A DNA stretch of 64,000 bases from JAGXRK01 sp963714415 (GTDB lineage: Bacteria; Bacteroidota; Ignavibacteria; Ignavibacteriales; Ignavibacteriaceae): the NCBI GenBank assembly GCA_963714415.1, contig CAVQOL010000003.1, forward strand, positions 434,001 to 498,000, given 5' to 3'. Positions 46,457 through 57,115 of this stretch are shown piece after piece. Position numbers and translations under genes: made by a program. A model generated the notes under the pieces. That model made no database searches, was not told the origin of the DNA, and worked only from the letters and a program-made list of their open reading frames with translations. Each line of letters begins with the position of its first letter. Within the stretch, counting starts at the first letter, position 1.

Positions 46457-49400
46457 TATTTTATCACTGCAAATTTACCAAGTTTTTCCTCACCTTCATT
46501 ATTTTGATCATCAATCATAACAACTCTGTAAATATAAACACCTGTAGAAATCTTTTCTCCGAATTCGTTTGTAAGATTAAAATCTACTCCGCCATTGCCA
46601 TCTAGTTCTTCTAATTCTTTTACTCTAATTCCATTAATATCCCATATTGTAATTTTTGCTCTTTGCGGAAGATTGGCAAAAGTAATAAAACCTTGACTCT
46701 CCCCTGCTCTGGCAGGATTCGGATAAACATAAACATCAGTTAAATCATTTGCAAAACCTGTGAGTACAATATAGCTGCCAGCACCTGAGCGAATTAAAAT
46801 ATTTCCCGTGGCTAAGTCGGAAAAAACATTTTCAATTCTTAGAATATATTCTTTTCCAATTGATCCAACAGGTTTTTGATTTTTAAGATCAAGATAAACT
46901 ACTTTTTTATCATTTGCATCAATTCTTACTTCAGATACTTTGTTTGATGGCTCAAAGGAATAGTTATTTACATTCTTTACGGTTTGCTCATCGACCGGAA
47001 AATTGAATACTACTTTTATTAGATATGGATTTAATATTTCAAAAGAGGATACAAAGAAATCAATTTCATCAGGAGCATATTGTACCGAAAAGGATAATGT
47101 ATCTTCTGCAATTGGTGAATTATAAAAATCCTTTATTTTGCTAACTATTATTTTATTATCCCCAACAGGCAAAGGTTCAGTATATGACAATAAATAAGAA
47201 TACTGATCTGAAGGTGATATTGAATTCGGATAACCTACCCCGACTATTTCAAACGATTGAAGATTCTCAATTGTGTTTTTTATCTTGTTGGAAAAAGTAA
47301 TTATAACACTATAGTTACTTTTACTTACTGCCTTTAAAGGTTTGGCAGGTTCGTGAGAATAAACTTCAATGATGTTACTTAAACCGGATAATGGTTCAGT
47401 GTTAGAAGGTTCGAATGCCTGAACTGCATAATAGTAATATTTATTTGAGTCAACATTATTATCAATATAGATTTTCTCTAATGTAGAATCTATAAGTTCT
47501 AAATTTGCAGCGTCAAGTCCTTTATAAATATAATATTTTTGTGCATCTGAAATCCAACTGAGCTGAACAGCATCTGAGCTCAGACTAAATCCCTGTAAGC
47601 TCGCAGGAACTAATGTCCTAATTACATTTGAAAATTCATAAAATTTAAATTCATTATTTATCCTTAATCCGATTTCAGTCACACCATTCTGATTCAAATC
47701 ACCAATAAATACATTTTTAGTGTTGGATCCTTCAGTATAAAATACAATTTTATCTTCCTGATTCGAATGCTTGAATATATAAGTATAAGGAAATATGTTA
47801 ACAATCAATTCATCCTGATCATCACCGTCAATATTTAAAAACTTTAGAGACTGATAGATTTTAGAAAAGGTCAATCCGCCGATATATTCTGCAGATTGAT
47901 CCAAAAATATCTTTTGCGATATAACTTGTGGATTATGATTTATAAAAGTTACAATTAATAATAAAAATGAAGGAGATATTGAGTTAGTTTTATAAAGAAT
48001 GGCAAAGTCTTTTATTCCATCACCGTTATAATCGCCAATACTCAAAACATCCTGATCCAATGGTGGAGTTAAACCTAAAGTATAAAAGCTATCGGATTTT
48101 GTAAAAGTAAGATTTTGATTTATTCTAAAACTCTTTAAATCGCCGTCATCATCTAAAAACCAAATTTCTTTCACGCCATCTTTATTGGTGTCATCTACTA
48201 AAATATTTTTTGTTGTATAATTAGATCCAAAAGTATCCGGTTTTGAGATATAAAAAGTTGAGTCTATTAAAGTTGTGCTAAGATCCTGGTTAACTTTCCA
48301 AAGAAGATATCGATCAGGATTAAAATTTTGTGTAATCAAATATTTATTCCCATCGTTGACCAGGTCATCAATTAATAAAGGATAAAATATTTTATTAGTA
48401 GAGTCTTTTCTGTTAAAAGAGAATGCTCCTGCTTGAGTTTGCTCTAAAGATATTACATTTGTAAAGTTTAGTGTTATTAAATCTTTGAGTCCATTATTAT
48501 TAAAGTCACCGTATAACTGAGGATAACGATTAATTAGTGAATCAGAATCTTCCTTAATGAATTGATCAGCTTCTAAAACGTAATTGCCAAAAACCACATT
48601 CTGACTCGGATAAAAAAGTTGTAATAAAACTTCATTATGCTTATCTGAAAGAAAACTAACTGGTTTGGGAAATAGCGTTATACTATTTGGTAAACTAAAT
48701 GGCATTAAACTGAATTGTATTGGCTCAGGTAATTTATCTGTTCTTATTAAAAAATAGTTGTTGTTATTAGTTGAATCCAAGAATATAGTTTTTAATCCTG
48801 CTAGATTCTCAGCTTCAAAATAGACTTCATATAATGTGGATGGCTGAACAATTTCTTTTGGAATAAAACCATAGTGAAATTGTTTTACAAACTGGTTATT
48901 CGTATTAAAACCATCAAGAGTAATAAAATTAAATTCGGGTTCGCCTAACATTTTATAATACATTCTGACAATCGATCGTTGATTTGTATATATCTCTGAC
49001 TGAATTGTTGATTTGTCTCCATAATATAGAGCACCATATCCAACAAGAGATACTTCAGGTGGAGTCCTCACTATGTAAAAATTTGTTCTCTCTTCAAGTG
49101 TACGTCCATTCGACTGAAAAACAATTAAACGCAATGTGTATGCATCTTCAATAAATGTATTTACATCCAATTCGTAGATTAAACTCTCTGCAAATTGGTT
49201 TTTTCCATTTTCGATTAATTTAATCCATTGAGTTGGATTTATTCCTCGTCCAACTTCAAGATTATAACTGACAAAATATGGTGACAAAACAGAGGCAACT
49301 ATTTCAATAGAATTTTTATCGGTTGCAAAATCCATTAACGGATGAAAGAATTTGATTTCTGCAGGAGCAAGTAACTGTTAATGCATTATTCATATTTAAT

Positions 49401-50678
49401 CTGCCTGCACCACTCCTAAGATCCCATCCTTGTTCCCCGATATCATCGGTTGTTGATTTTATTATTTGTTTTACTTCTTCGTTAGTAAAATTTTGAACTG
49501 ATAAAATCAGTGCTGCAGTTGCAGAAACGAAAGGCGCAGAAGCTGAAGTTCCACCTATGGTTGCATAACTACTATTTTTTGCTGTTGTTACAATGCTGCT
49601 ACCGGGTGCAACAAGATCTATTGTTGAACCCCAATTAGAGTTCGGTGCAACAAAATCCTGATCTGTTGAATTACCAACACTTATGACTTCTGAATAACCT
49701 GAAGGATAATGTGGTTCACTTGAGCCTGAATTACCTGAGCTTGCAACCATCACCACATTTTGCAAATAAGCATATCTTATAACATCACGAAGTACAAATG
49801 AAAATGAGTTATCACCAAAACTCATATTAATTACTTTTGAACCAATTTTAACTGCATATAATATTGCTGCAGCTACATCATCTTCTTCTCCGTATCCACC
49901 GGGATCGAAAGCACGAAGATTGAGCAGTTTTATATTTGGAGCAGCTCCGGCAATACCAGTAATGTTATTCGTTTCCGCACCGGCTATTCCAGCGACATAA
50001 GTTCCGTGACCATTTTCATCGTAAGGATTATTATCCCACGCTAAATAATCACCGCCAATTGAGTCAAACGGAAAGCCGACACGATCTGTAAAATCCCATC
50101 CCATATAATCATCAATAAAACCGTTGTTATCATCATCAATTCCGTTAAATCCAATCTCAGCTCGAATTAAGATAGATTTTGTTCATCAAATCAGGATGCT
50201 CATAATCAATTCCTGTATCAATAATTGAAAGTAAAACATCGTTCAGAGCCAGTAAGTAACTTTCCATGCGTCAAAAGCCTGAATCTTTAAAGAGTCCCCA
50301 TTGTTGATTAACTAATGAATCATTTGGAATTATGTTGATTTGATAAGTGACAGATTGCTGGAAATATTCAATCTCGTCATCGCCTGTGATTACTGTAGAA
50401 AATACGCTTTCACTAATCTGATCATCAAAAGTAACTTTGACGATTCTGCCAAGAACTTCATCTCCCCTTCCTAATCCTTTTGCAAGATAATTTAGATCAA
50501 ATTCAGGAAGAGATGTACCCCGGTTTACTAATTGTCTGCTAAATCTTTTTTCAGATATTTTTCTGTGAACTTCTTCAATCGGAACAGAGTTTTTATATTT
50601 TATGAAGTAAGTGGTTTGTGAAAATGAAAAAGTTGCGGTTACAAAGAATAAGAAAAAAAACAGCGCATTAAACTTCAT
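46456..50678 (-). pseudogene. Subtilisin-like (S8) protease with FG-GAP repeats and T9SS sorting domain, five frame breaks
   Basis: Corrected for five extra bases this is about 1405 residues. A signal peptide (ALFFFLFFVTATFSFS) and a propeptide-like region lead to the S8 domain with Asp in LLSIIDTGIDYEHPDL, His in NGHGTYVAGIAGA and Ser in GGTSASAPFVSA. FG-GAP-like blades (GDYNGDGIKDF and GDLNQNGVTEIGLR) and Fn3-like segments follow. A type A T9SS C-terminal sorting domain ends in GVYIYRVVMIDDQN. The breaks lie near 50281-50287, 50251-50257, 50238-50245, 50165-50166 and 49369-49371. The longest intact pieces are 50104-49316 and 49335-46456. The gene overlaps purF (start) and pgsA (end). Confidence 0.85.
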
Positions 50679-52149
50679 ACATTTCCTTCTTAAAATTGAT
50701 ATCTACAGGTGTTGGATATTTACCTGAAAAGCATGCCGTGCAGAAGTTTTTAGTTCCTGCTTCAGAAACGGCTTCCAACATCTCTTCAATAGTTAAGTAT
50801 TCTATGCTATCAACTTCAAGATAATTTTTTATCTCTTCAATATTTCCGTGCATTCTATGAGCGATAAGTTCAGAGCGGCTTGGAAAATCCATTCCATAAT
50901 AACAAGGGTGCATTATTGGAGGTGATGAAATTCTGAGATGAATAGCTTTTGGATTTCCTTCTCTTAAAAGTTTTACGAGCTGCTTTGATGTAGTACCGCG
51001 AACAATTGAATCATCAACCACAACAATTGTTCTGCCTTCCAAAACACCTTTCACAATATTAAATTTTATTCTTACATCTGTTTCACGTTGGCTTTGTCCC
51101 GGCTGAATAAAAGTTCTTCCAATGTAATGGCTTCTTATCAAGCCGATTTCAAGCCGGGAATCAATTCCCTCTTTCTCAAACTCTCTTGCGTATCCTAAAG
51201 CAGTTGTATTGGAGCTATCCGGAACACTTATAACATATATCCTTTCACCATCAGGATCAGTAACAGGATGTTTTCGAGCAAGCACTTTACCAAGTTTTCT
51301 TCTCATCTTATCAACATAATGTCCGAAGATGAAACTATCAGGACGTGAAAAATATATGAACTCAAAAATACAGTGCTTTTGTTCCCTGGATTTTTCTTCA
51401 ATTTTAAAGGATTTTATTTTTCCTGTGTAAACTGTGTCATCATCAATTACAATCAATTCACCTGCTCGGACTTCTCTTAAAAATGTAGCTGATTGAATAT
51501 CAAAAGCACAAGTTTCTGAAGCAACAAGAAAAGTATTATCAAGCATACCGATAGATAATGGTCTGAATCCATAAGGATCGCGTGCAGCAATAAGTTTATC
51601 GTCGGTTAGTATAGTAACACAATATGCGCCTTCTATTCTTTTTAATGCTTCAAGTATCTGGTCAATCTGGTCTTCAAGTTTTGATCGTGCAATAAGATGG
51701 AGTATCACCTCTGTATCGCTTGTAGTTTGAAAGATTGCTCCTTCATTAACAAGTTCTTCTCTTAACTGTTTTGCATTTGTCAAATTTCCGTTATGAGCTA
51801 TGGCAAGATTACCAAGTCTGTAATTCACCATAAAAGGCTGAATGTTCTTTCTTGATTTTGCAGTTCCGGTAGTTGAATAACGATTATGCCCGATTGCAGA
51901 ATTACCGATAAGAACATCACGTAGAAGATTTGAATCTTCAAATACTTCTGAAACTAATCCTTCGCCTTTAACAATATTAAAGTGAGCCCTTCCATCTCCA
52001 TTGAATGATCGGGTTACAATTCCGGTTGCTTCCTGTCCGCGGTGTTGTAATGCATGAAGCCCATAATAAGCTTGAACAGCGGCAGTATCTGAACCGTAAA
52101 CGCCGAATATTCCACAATAAGAAATTGGTTTATCTTCTTCGTAATTCAT
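50668..52149 (-). CDS. purF: Amidophosphoribosyltransferase
   Basis: A 493-residue enzyme for the first step of purine synthesis, PRPP plus glutamine. An 11-residue propeptide precedes the catalytic Cys12 in YCGIFGVYG, and the glutaminase domain has GHNRYSTTG and IAHNGNL. The PRPP loop is VVVDDSIVRGTTSKQL. Four Cys positions match the ligands of Bacillus-type [4Fe-4S] enzymes: Cys in KHCIFEFIYF, in PPIMHPCYYG, and the CxxC of FCTACFSGKYP. The protein is therefore probably an oxygen-sensitive iron-sulfur form. Confidence 0.95.
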   Translation of the reverse strand: MNYEEDKPISYCGIFGVYGSDTAAVQAYYGLHALQHRGQEATGIVTRSFNGDGRAHFNIVKGEGLVSEVFEDSNLLRDVLIGNSAIGHNRYSTTGTAKSRKNIQPFMVNYRLGNLAIAHNGNLTNAKQLREELVNEGAIFQTTSDTEVILHLIARSKLEDQIDQILEALKRIEGAYCVTILTDDKLIAARDPYGFRPLSIGMLDNTFLVASETCAFDIQSATFLREVRAGELIVIDDDTVYTGKIKSFKIEEKSREQKHCIFEFIYFSRPDSFIFGHYVDKMRRKLGKVLARKHPVTDPDGERIYVISVPDSSNTTALGYAREFEKEGIDSRLEIGLIRSHYIGRTFIQPGQSQRETDVRIKFNIVKGVLEGRTIVVVDDSIVRGTTSKQLVKLLREGNPKAIHLRISSPPIMHPCYYGMDFPSRSELIAHRMHGNIEEIKNYLEVDSIEYLTIEEMLEAVSEAGTKNFCTACFSGKYPTPVDINFKKEMYEV

Positions 52150-52279
52150 ATAAAATTAAATGTGTACCATTAAAATATTTACAAACAAAGTTAAGTAATA
52201 AAGGATATTTAATGAAACAGAATAATAGTGGATATTTTCATATGAATTAAAAATTTTTGGTTACAGGGAAACGAAATAA

Positions 52280-53844
52280 TTAGAATGGGAATTCTTCTTT
52301 ATGATCAATTTCTATTTCAAGTTGTTCAAGCTTTCTTTTTTCTGCAATCTGATGAACTGAATTTCCTTCCACATAAATTGCTTTATATGGAATAGTTGGA
52401 CAAGCATATTCACACGCTCCGCAGCCAACACAGAACTTATCAGTAACTTCAGGAATTTTTAATCCTTCTTTATAATCAACCATATCTACTGCTTTGGTTG
52501 GACAATGTTCCGAACAAGCACCACAAGCTTTCTTTTCTGTTTCAACAATACAATTATCTTTTACAAAAATTGCTTTACCAATTTGGACTACTTTTTTTTG
52601 TTCTTGTTTTAGAGGAATAATCGCACCGGTAGGACAAACTTCTAAACAAGAAACACAGTCGTAATTACAAAAGCTTGTTTTGAAATCCATATAAGGCTGA
52701 AGAATTCCAAGAAATCCAAATTCAAGAAATGACGGCTGTAAAACTTTTGTTGGGCAAACTGTAACGCAAAGATGACAAGCAGTACAGGTTAAGTTATAAT
52801 GATCTAAGCTTTTGGATCCCGGAGGTGATGACATTAATTTTTTGTTTACAGGAACCGTACTTTCTTTTTCAGGAATTATTTTTACCTGAGAGAGTGATAG
52901 ACCTGATAATCCAATGAAATAAATCAAAGTTTTTGAAATGAATTCACGTTTTGAATTATCCTTTTCGTTTACATCTGATTCATTCATCATCCAGTTTTGT
53001 TGATATGATATTACTTCACTTGGACAAACATCCATACAGTTAAAACAGGCAACACATCGTGTGAAATCAATTTCCTTTGTTTTGAAATCTATACATTCCG
53101 ATTTACAGACTATTTCACAAACCCCACAACCCTCGCATTCAGTCTTGTCTATTTTAAGTTGATAAAAAGAATATTTAGATAAATATCCGAATAAAGTTCC
53201 GACAGGACAAATTGTATTACAATAAAGTCTTCCGCGTTTGTAAGACAGATAGACTATAATAACTAAAAATATAAATGGAAAAAGCGCCAGAAGATATGAA
53301 TAAGATTTTGGATCGATTGGATAAATAAGATAAACATCAAGCTTTTCTAATGTAAATGATAGAAAGTTGTTTCCTGCTATGACTAAAGGATTTATAAGTT
53401 GTGCAAATATTCTTCCTGCGTTACTATATGGATCGAGAAGATTGAGAAGAAGCATATTTCCCGCCAAATATAAAAACTAATGTTAAAAGAAGAACTGTAT
53501 ACCTTAGCCATTTGTATTCTTTTGTGTAGTGATACTTTTTCCTTTTATTAAATTTCTTTGAAATATTTGATGAGATATCCTGAAGAGTACCGATAGGACA
53601 AACACTTGAACAGTATATCCTGCCGTAAAATAAAACCAGAATCGTAACAATTATGAATCCTGTTGCAAGAAGAGTATAAACATTAAAGAATTTTAGAATC
53701 TGAAGGGACAAATTGAAAATATAAAAAGTAGTTAATTATCCTTGATGGAAGAGCATGATTTATATCAAGAAAAGCAATTGCTGTAATTATTAGAAAAATT
53801 ATAGAAACAACAATTCTTATTTTTCTGAGTTTTGATGAATTCAA
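52280..53844 (-). pseudogene. NapH/NosR-like membrane polyferredoxin, two frame breaks
   Basis: Joined frames give about 520 residues starting at TTG 53844. Several membrane helices carry two repeats of the Y-G/R-x-x-Y-C-x3-C-P-x-G-T-L motif (RIYCSSVCPIGTLQDI, RLYCNTICPVGTLFGY). Three or more ferredoxin-like modules follow (CEGCGVCEIVCKSE, CVACFNCMDVCP, CTACHLCVTVCP, CVSCLEVCPTGAI, CVGCGACEYACP). Similar proteins pass electrons between quinones and periplasmic or cytoplasmic enzymes. Extra bases near 53699-53702 and in the AAA at 53458-53460 break the frame. The DUF362 gene just upstream is probably its partner. Confidence 0.83.
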
Positions 53845-53848
53845 TTAA

Positions 53849-54772
53849 TCAAAATATTTTTCGGTAGATATTCAATTTATCCAGGTCTATTGCACCCAGT
53901 TTCATTTCATTTGCAATTCTAATATATTCTATATTATCAGGTTCTTTGCCAAACAATTTTGCTGCCGCAGCATCGGCTGCAACAATATCTGATGAAACAA
54001 CTTGTGATTTCATTGTAACAACATCAGTTTTTGAAACTCCTCTTGGTCCGTTTCTTTTCATTACATAATATGCGTCAACAACATTAAGATCAGGTTTTCT
54101 GAAAGAAGTAAAATCTGCAATACACTGATGAAGATCATTTCTATGCCAGTAACCGCGATCCCAGACTATTCCCATTAAATTTTTCATTGAAATTGTCAGA
54201 TCTGCGGAACCGTGATGTTTCAGTATTGGAACATTTATAAAAACATCTGAACTTAAAATCAGCTCGTGGACTTTTGCTTCTTTTAATTTCTTGCCTTGCT
54301 TTACTGTTACTTTTTGATAATAATTTTCTGTTGCGCCGGAAACTATCTTTGCTTTTGCATCTTTTGCTGCTTTTTCAATTCCGCTATTTGTATAAGTACG
54401 TCTCCAGTTATCACAAGTGTTATCGAAAACATAAACATCCTTTGCACCTGCGTCAAAGCAATGCTTAATTATTCTATTTACTAAAAGTGGATTTGTATTA
54501 CCTGCTCTTTCGGGAGATACATCCCAGCCTATATTCGGTTTTACAACAACAGTTTGACCTTTCTTGACAAATTTACTCATGCCACCTAAGGCTTTTATTG
54601 CTTCATCAAACATAGCATCCGGTTCACCACCTCTTATTGCAGCAAGATCGTAAGAATCAGGAGGGATAAAAGAATTGTAAGCAAATAGTTTGGAATAATT
54701 ACCTAATGATAAAGCAGAACCAGCTAACAAGCCTGCTTTAACTGATTTACTTATAAAATCTCTTCTTTTCAT
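53849..54772 (-). CDS. DUF362 domain-containing protein with a Tat signal
   Basis: A 307-residue protein with an N-terminal twin-arginine signal (MKRRDFISKSVKAGLLAGSA), so probably exported folded. The DUF362 domain has GQTVVVKPNIGWDVSP, DVYVFDNTCDNW, FINVPILKHHGSADLTISMKN and NLMGIVWDRGYWH. Other family members are linked to iron-sulfur proteins, but this one has few Cys and no ferredoxin module. It lies four bases from the polyferredoxin gene, and the pair recurs as neighbours in FCB genomes as far as I recall; I infer a periplasmic electron-transfer partner. Confidence 0.82.
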   Translation of the reverse strand: MKRRDFISKSVKAGLLAGSALSLGNYSKLFAYNSFIPPDSYDLAAIRGGEPDAMFDEAIKALGGMSKFVKKGQTVVVKPNIGWDVSPERAGNTNPLLVNRIIKHCFDAGAKDVYVFDNTCDNWRRTYTNSGIEKAAKDAKAKIVSGATENYYQKVTVKQGKKLKEAKVHELILSSDVFINVPILKHHGSADLTISMKNLMGIVWDRGYWHRNDLHQCIADFTSFRKPDLNVVDAYYVMKRNGPRGVSKTDVVTMKSQVVSSDIVAADAAAAKLFGKEPDNIEYIRIANEMKLGAIDLDKLNIYRKIF

Positions 54773-54923
54773 AATGAGTCCTTAATAATCGTTTCAAATT
54801 TACACGTCTCATAGTAAAAAAGAAACAATAAAATAATTTTCTGCGGGGAATAATATTTTGGTTGAAGGCATAAGTTTTTTCAATTATGTTTGTAACACAA
54901 TTTCATTTTTTTCTGAGGCAAGC

Positions 54924-55446
54924 ATGGAAAAGGTTATCAGTTTACCGGTCATCAAATCAAACAGCGGGATCGTAATTTTTGATTTAGCAATTTTATCATT
55001 TATTTATTTTCTTCCTGCAGTATCTCATTTACTTGTATTTCCTCTTTATTATTTAGACCCGATGAGATTTGTGTTAGTGTTTACTTTGCTGCATACCTCA
55101 AAGAGAAATACTTTTATTATTGCTTTGACATTGCCTCTATTTTCATTTCTTATTTCATCGCATCCTTCATTTGTTAAAGCAGGGCTTCTCAGCACAGAGC
55201 TTTTGCTTAATGTCATTCTATACTTTGTATTTATTAAAAAGCTTAACAGCAGAATTATCTCTTTGCTATTAAGTATTATAGTCAGCAAGATTGCTTATTA
55301 TTTATTGAAATATGTTTCAATCGAATACCGGAGTGTTAGCGGATAAACTTTTTGCAACACCTTTTTACTATCAGGCAATTACAATTTTATTGATTTCCTT
55401 TTATGTATTGTTTTTCGAGAAATTTAGTGGTTCTAAAAATAACTGA
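54924..55446 (+). CDS. Small multi-pass membrane protein (ECF S-component-like), one frame break
   Basis: An approximately 173-residue integral membrane protein starting at ATG 54924, preferred because GAGG lies five bases before it (a longer frame begins at TTG 54858). Five to six helices include DLAILSFIYFLPAVSHLLVF and LLLNVILYFVFIKKL. One extra base near 55328-55332 separates the first 141 residues from the last 32 (GVLADKLFATPFYYQ), which continue to 55446. Helix number and the SHLLVFPLYYLDPMRF loop recall substrate-binding S components of ECF vitamin transporters, but I cannot confirm this and no A or T subunit is near. Confidence 0.6.
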
Positions 55447-55469
55447 ACAAAAAATTGAAGGTACTTTAA

Positions 55470-55922
55470 ATGTTAGATCAGAATAAAGCAAAGAATTTTC
55501 TAAACGATAAACATATTGCAATCGTCGGAGTTTCCTCAAAAGGTAAAGGATTCGGAGTTGCGATTTATAATCATCTTTCAGATAGAAATTTTAATGTTTC
55601 CGCTGTTAATCCTAATGGTGGAAATATTAAAGGTAAGCCGATTCATAAATCATTAAAAGAAATTCAGAGTAAAGTAGATACCATTGTTACGGTAGTACCA
55701 CCAACAGAAACTGAGAAAATTGTTAAAGAAGCAAAAGAACTCGGAATAAATCAGATTTGGATGCAACTTGGCTCAGTTTCTCCGGAAGCAATAAAATATT
55801 GTGAAGAAAATGGAATGGATGTAGTACAAAATCAATGTGTTATAATGTTTACAGAACCAATTGGACTGATTCACAAATTTCACAAATGGATTTGGAAAGC
55901 TACCGGACAAATATCCAAATAA
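55470..55922 (+). CDS. CoA-binding domain protein
   Basis: A 150-residue stand-alone Rossmann-type CoA-binding protein, KHIAIVGVSSKGKGFGVAIYNHL being the nucleotide-binding segment and GINQIWMQLGSVSPEAI a conserved strand-helix. The VVQNQCVIMF segment matches the CoA_binding_2 family. Physiological role is unknown. It stops three bases before the convergent hydrolase gene, leaving no room for a terminator. Confidence 0.85.
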   Translation: MLDQNKAKNFLNDKHIAIVGVSSKGKGFGVAIYNHLSDRNFNVSAVNPNGGNIKGKPIHKSLKEIQSKVDTIVTVVPPTETEKIVKEAKELGINQIWMQLGSVSPEAIKYCEENGMDVVQNQCVIMFTEPIGLIHKFHKWIWKATGQISK

Positions 55923-55925
55923 TTT

Positions 55926-56936
55926 TTATTTTTCAAAGAAATTGTTTATTTCTTCTCTACATCTCTCTAATTCACAGCTAACTGCGAGATGGCCACAATA
56001 ATTATCTAAAACGAGAAACTTTGCTGGGATCATTTCAGCAATTTTAACAGATGTAGATGGATTAACCATTAAATCATTTTTCGAGATAATTATGAAAAGA
56101 TCTGCCTGAATATGTTTAGCTGCTTCTTCCATTGAACTATTAAAACATTTTGATATATCATGTTTCATCATTGCTTTCATTTGAGCCACATAATTATCCA
56201 CCGTAAATACAGTTAAAGGTTTATTTTCAAAAGATGAAAGATAGGGTTGAAATTCGTCTAATTTAACATTCTCATTAACATAGTCTGGAGTTCTGGCAAA
56301 TAGTGCAGTCATCATATTAGTAATGGTTTTTATTTCCTTCTCAGAAGCTCCATATTTTTTTGAAGTTTCAATTATTTTTAGTTGAGTATTCATCCAGAGA
56401 AGATCATAGCTTGTCATTTTTGGAGTGCTTACATAGGCAACAATTTTATCAATAAAATTTGGATAAGCAACAGCCCATTCAAAAACCTGCATACTGCCCA
56501 TTGATCCGCCTATTGCTCCATAAATATGATTTAATCCCAAATGCTTTGTCAGCATTTCGTGTTGAGCATTAACCATATCTCTTATAGTAATTTCCGGGAA
56601 ACAACTATTTTCATAATTGGAGGGAGATGAAGAAACACCATTTCCAAGAGCATCAAAAGCAATTATGTAAAATTTTGATGTATCAACAAAATTTTTCTTT
56701 TCAATAAGATTTCCAATTGCTTCAGAAGTGCCTTCAAACCATGAACAATAAATTATTACATTTGATTTATCCTCATTTAAAGTACCAAAAGTCCGAAAAC
56801 CGATCTTGCAATCTTTAATTATCTCATCATTAATAAGTTTATAGTCACCGATATTAACAAATTGCTGAGTAGATTGTGAGAAGATACTTAATGTGAAGAA
56901 TGATATAAAAACGATAAGAAAAAATTTTATTTTCAT
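55926..56936 (-). CDS. Secreted alpha/beta hydrolase, homoserine O-acetyltransferase-like
   Basis: A 336-residue protein with a signal peptide (FFLIVFISFFTLSIFSQ). The fold resembles MetX: GFRTFGTLNEDKSNVIIY, nucleophile elbow IGGSMGSMQVFEW, acidic residue in ISKNDLMVNP and His in NYCGHLAVS. Classical MetX is cytoplasmic, so an exported version probably acts as an acyl ester hydrolase or transferase on an unknown substrate. The MetX core has the usual length, and no met genes are adjacent. Confidence 0.82.
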   Translation of the reverse strand: MKIKFFLIVFISFFTLSIFSQSTQQFVNIGDYKLINDEIIKDCKIGFRTFGTLNEDKSNVIIYCSWFEGTSEAIGNLIEKKNFVDTSKFYIIAFDALGNGVSSSPSNYENSCFPEITIRDMVNAQHEMLTKHLGLNHIYGAIGGSMGSMQVFEWAVAYPNFIDKIVAYVSTPKMTSYDLLWMNTQLKIIETSKKYGASEKEIKTITNMMTALFARTPDYVNENVKLDEFQPYLSSFENKPLTVFTVDNYVAQMKAMMKHDISKCFNSSMEEAAKHIQADLFIIISKNDLMVNPSTSVKIAEMIPAKFLVLDNYCGHLAVSCELERCREEINNFFEK

Positions 56937-57083
56937 TGTGCTTCTTAGTTATAAATAAAAGAATAATTTGTTGCTCAAATTTATAATTTTGTTCAATAAA
57001 ACAGGTCTTCAATCAAAAAGAATAGTATAAAAATACCGTTTATAAAAGCACTTTGAAATACCTGGAAAAGGATTTAAAATAAC

Positions 57084-57108
57084 AAATCCTCATGGTATGT
57101 GAGGATTT
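57084..57108 (-). terminator. Terminator after tRNA-Pro
   Basis: AAATCCTCA (57084-57092) pairs with TGAGGATTT (57100-57108) around a seven-base loop. It lies seven bases after the tRNA on the minus strand, where it is followed by a T-rich stretch; the plus strand also has a T run, so it could work in both directions. Confidence 0.85.
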
Positions 57109-57115
57109 TTTTTAG

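Noticed and set aside
54296..54484. Cys-rich plus-strand frame inside the DUF362 gene
   Set aside because: It is antisense to a well-supported protein and shows no signal, start context or conserved spacing.
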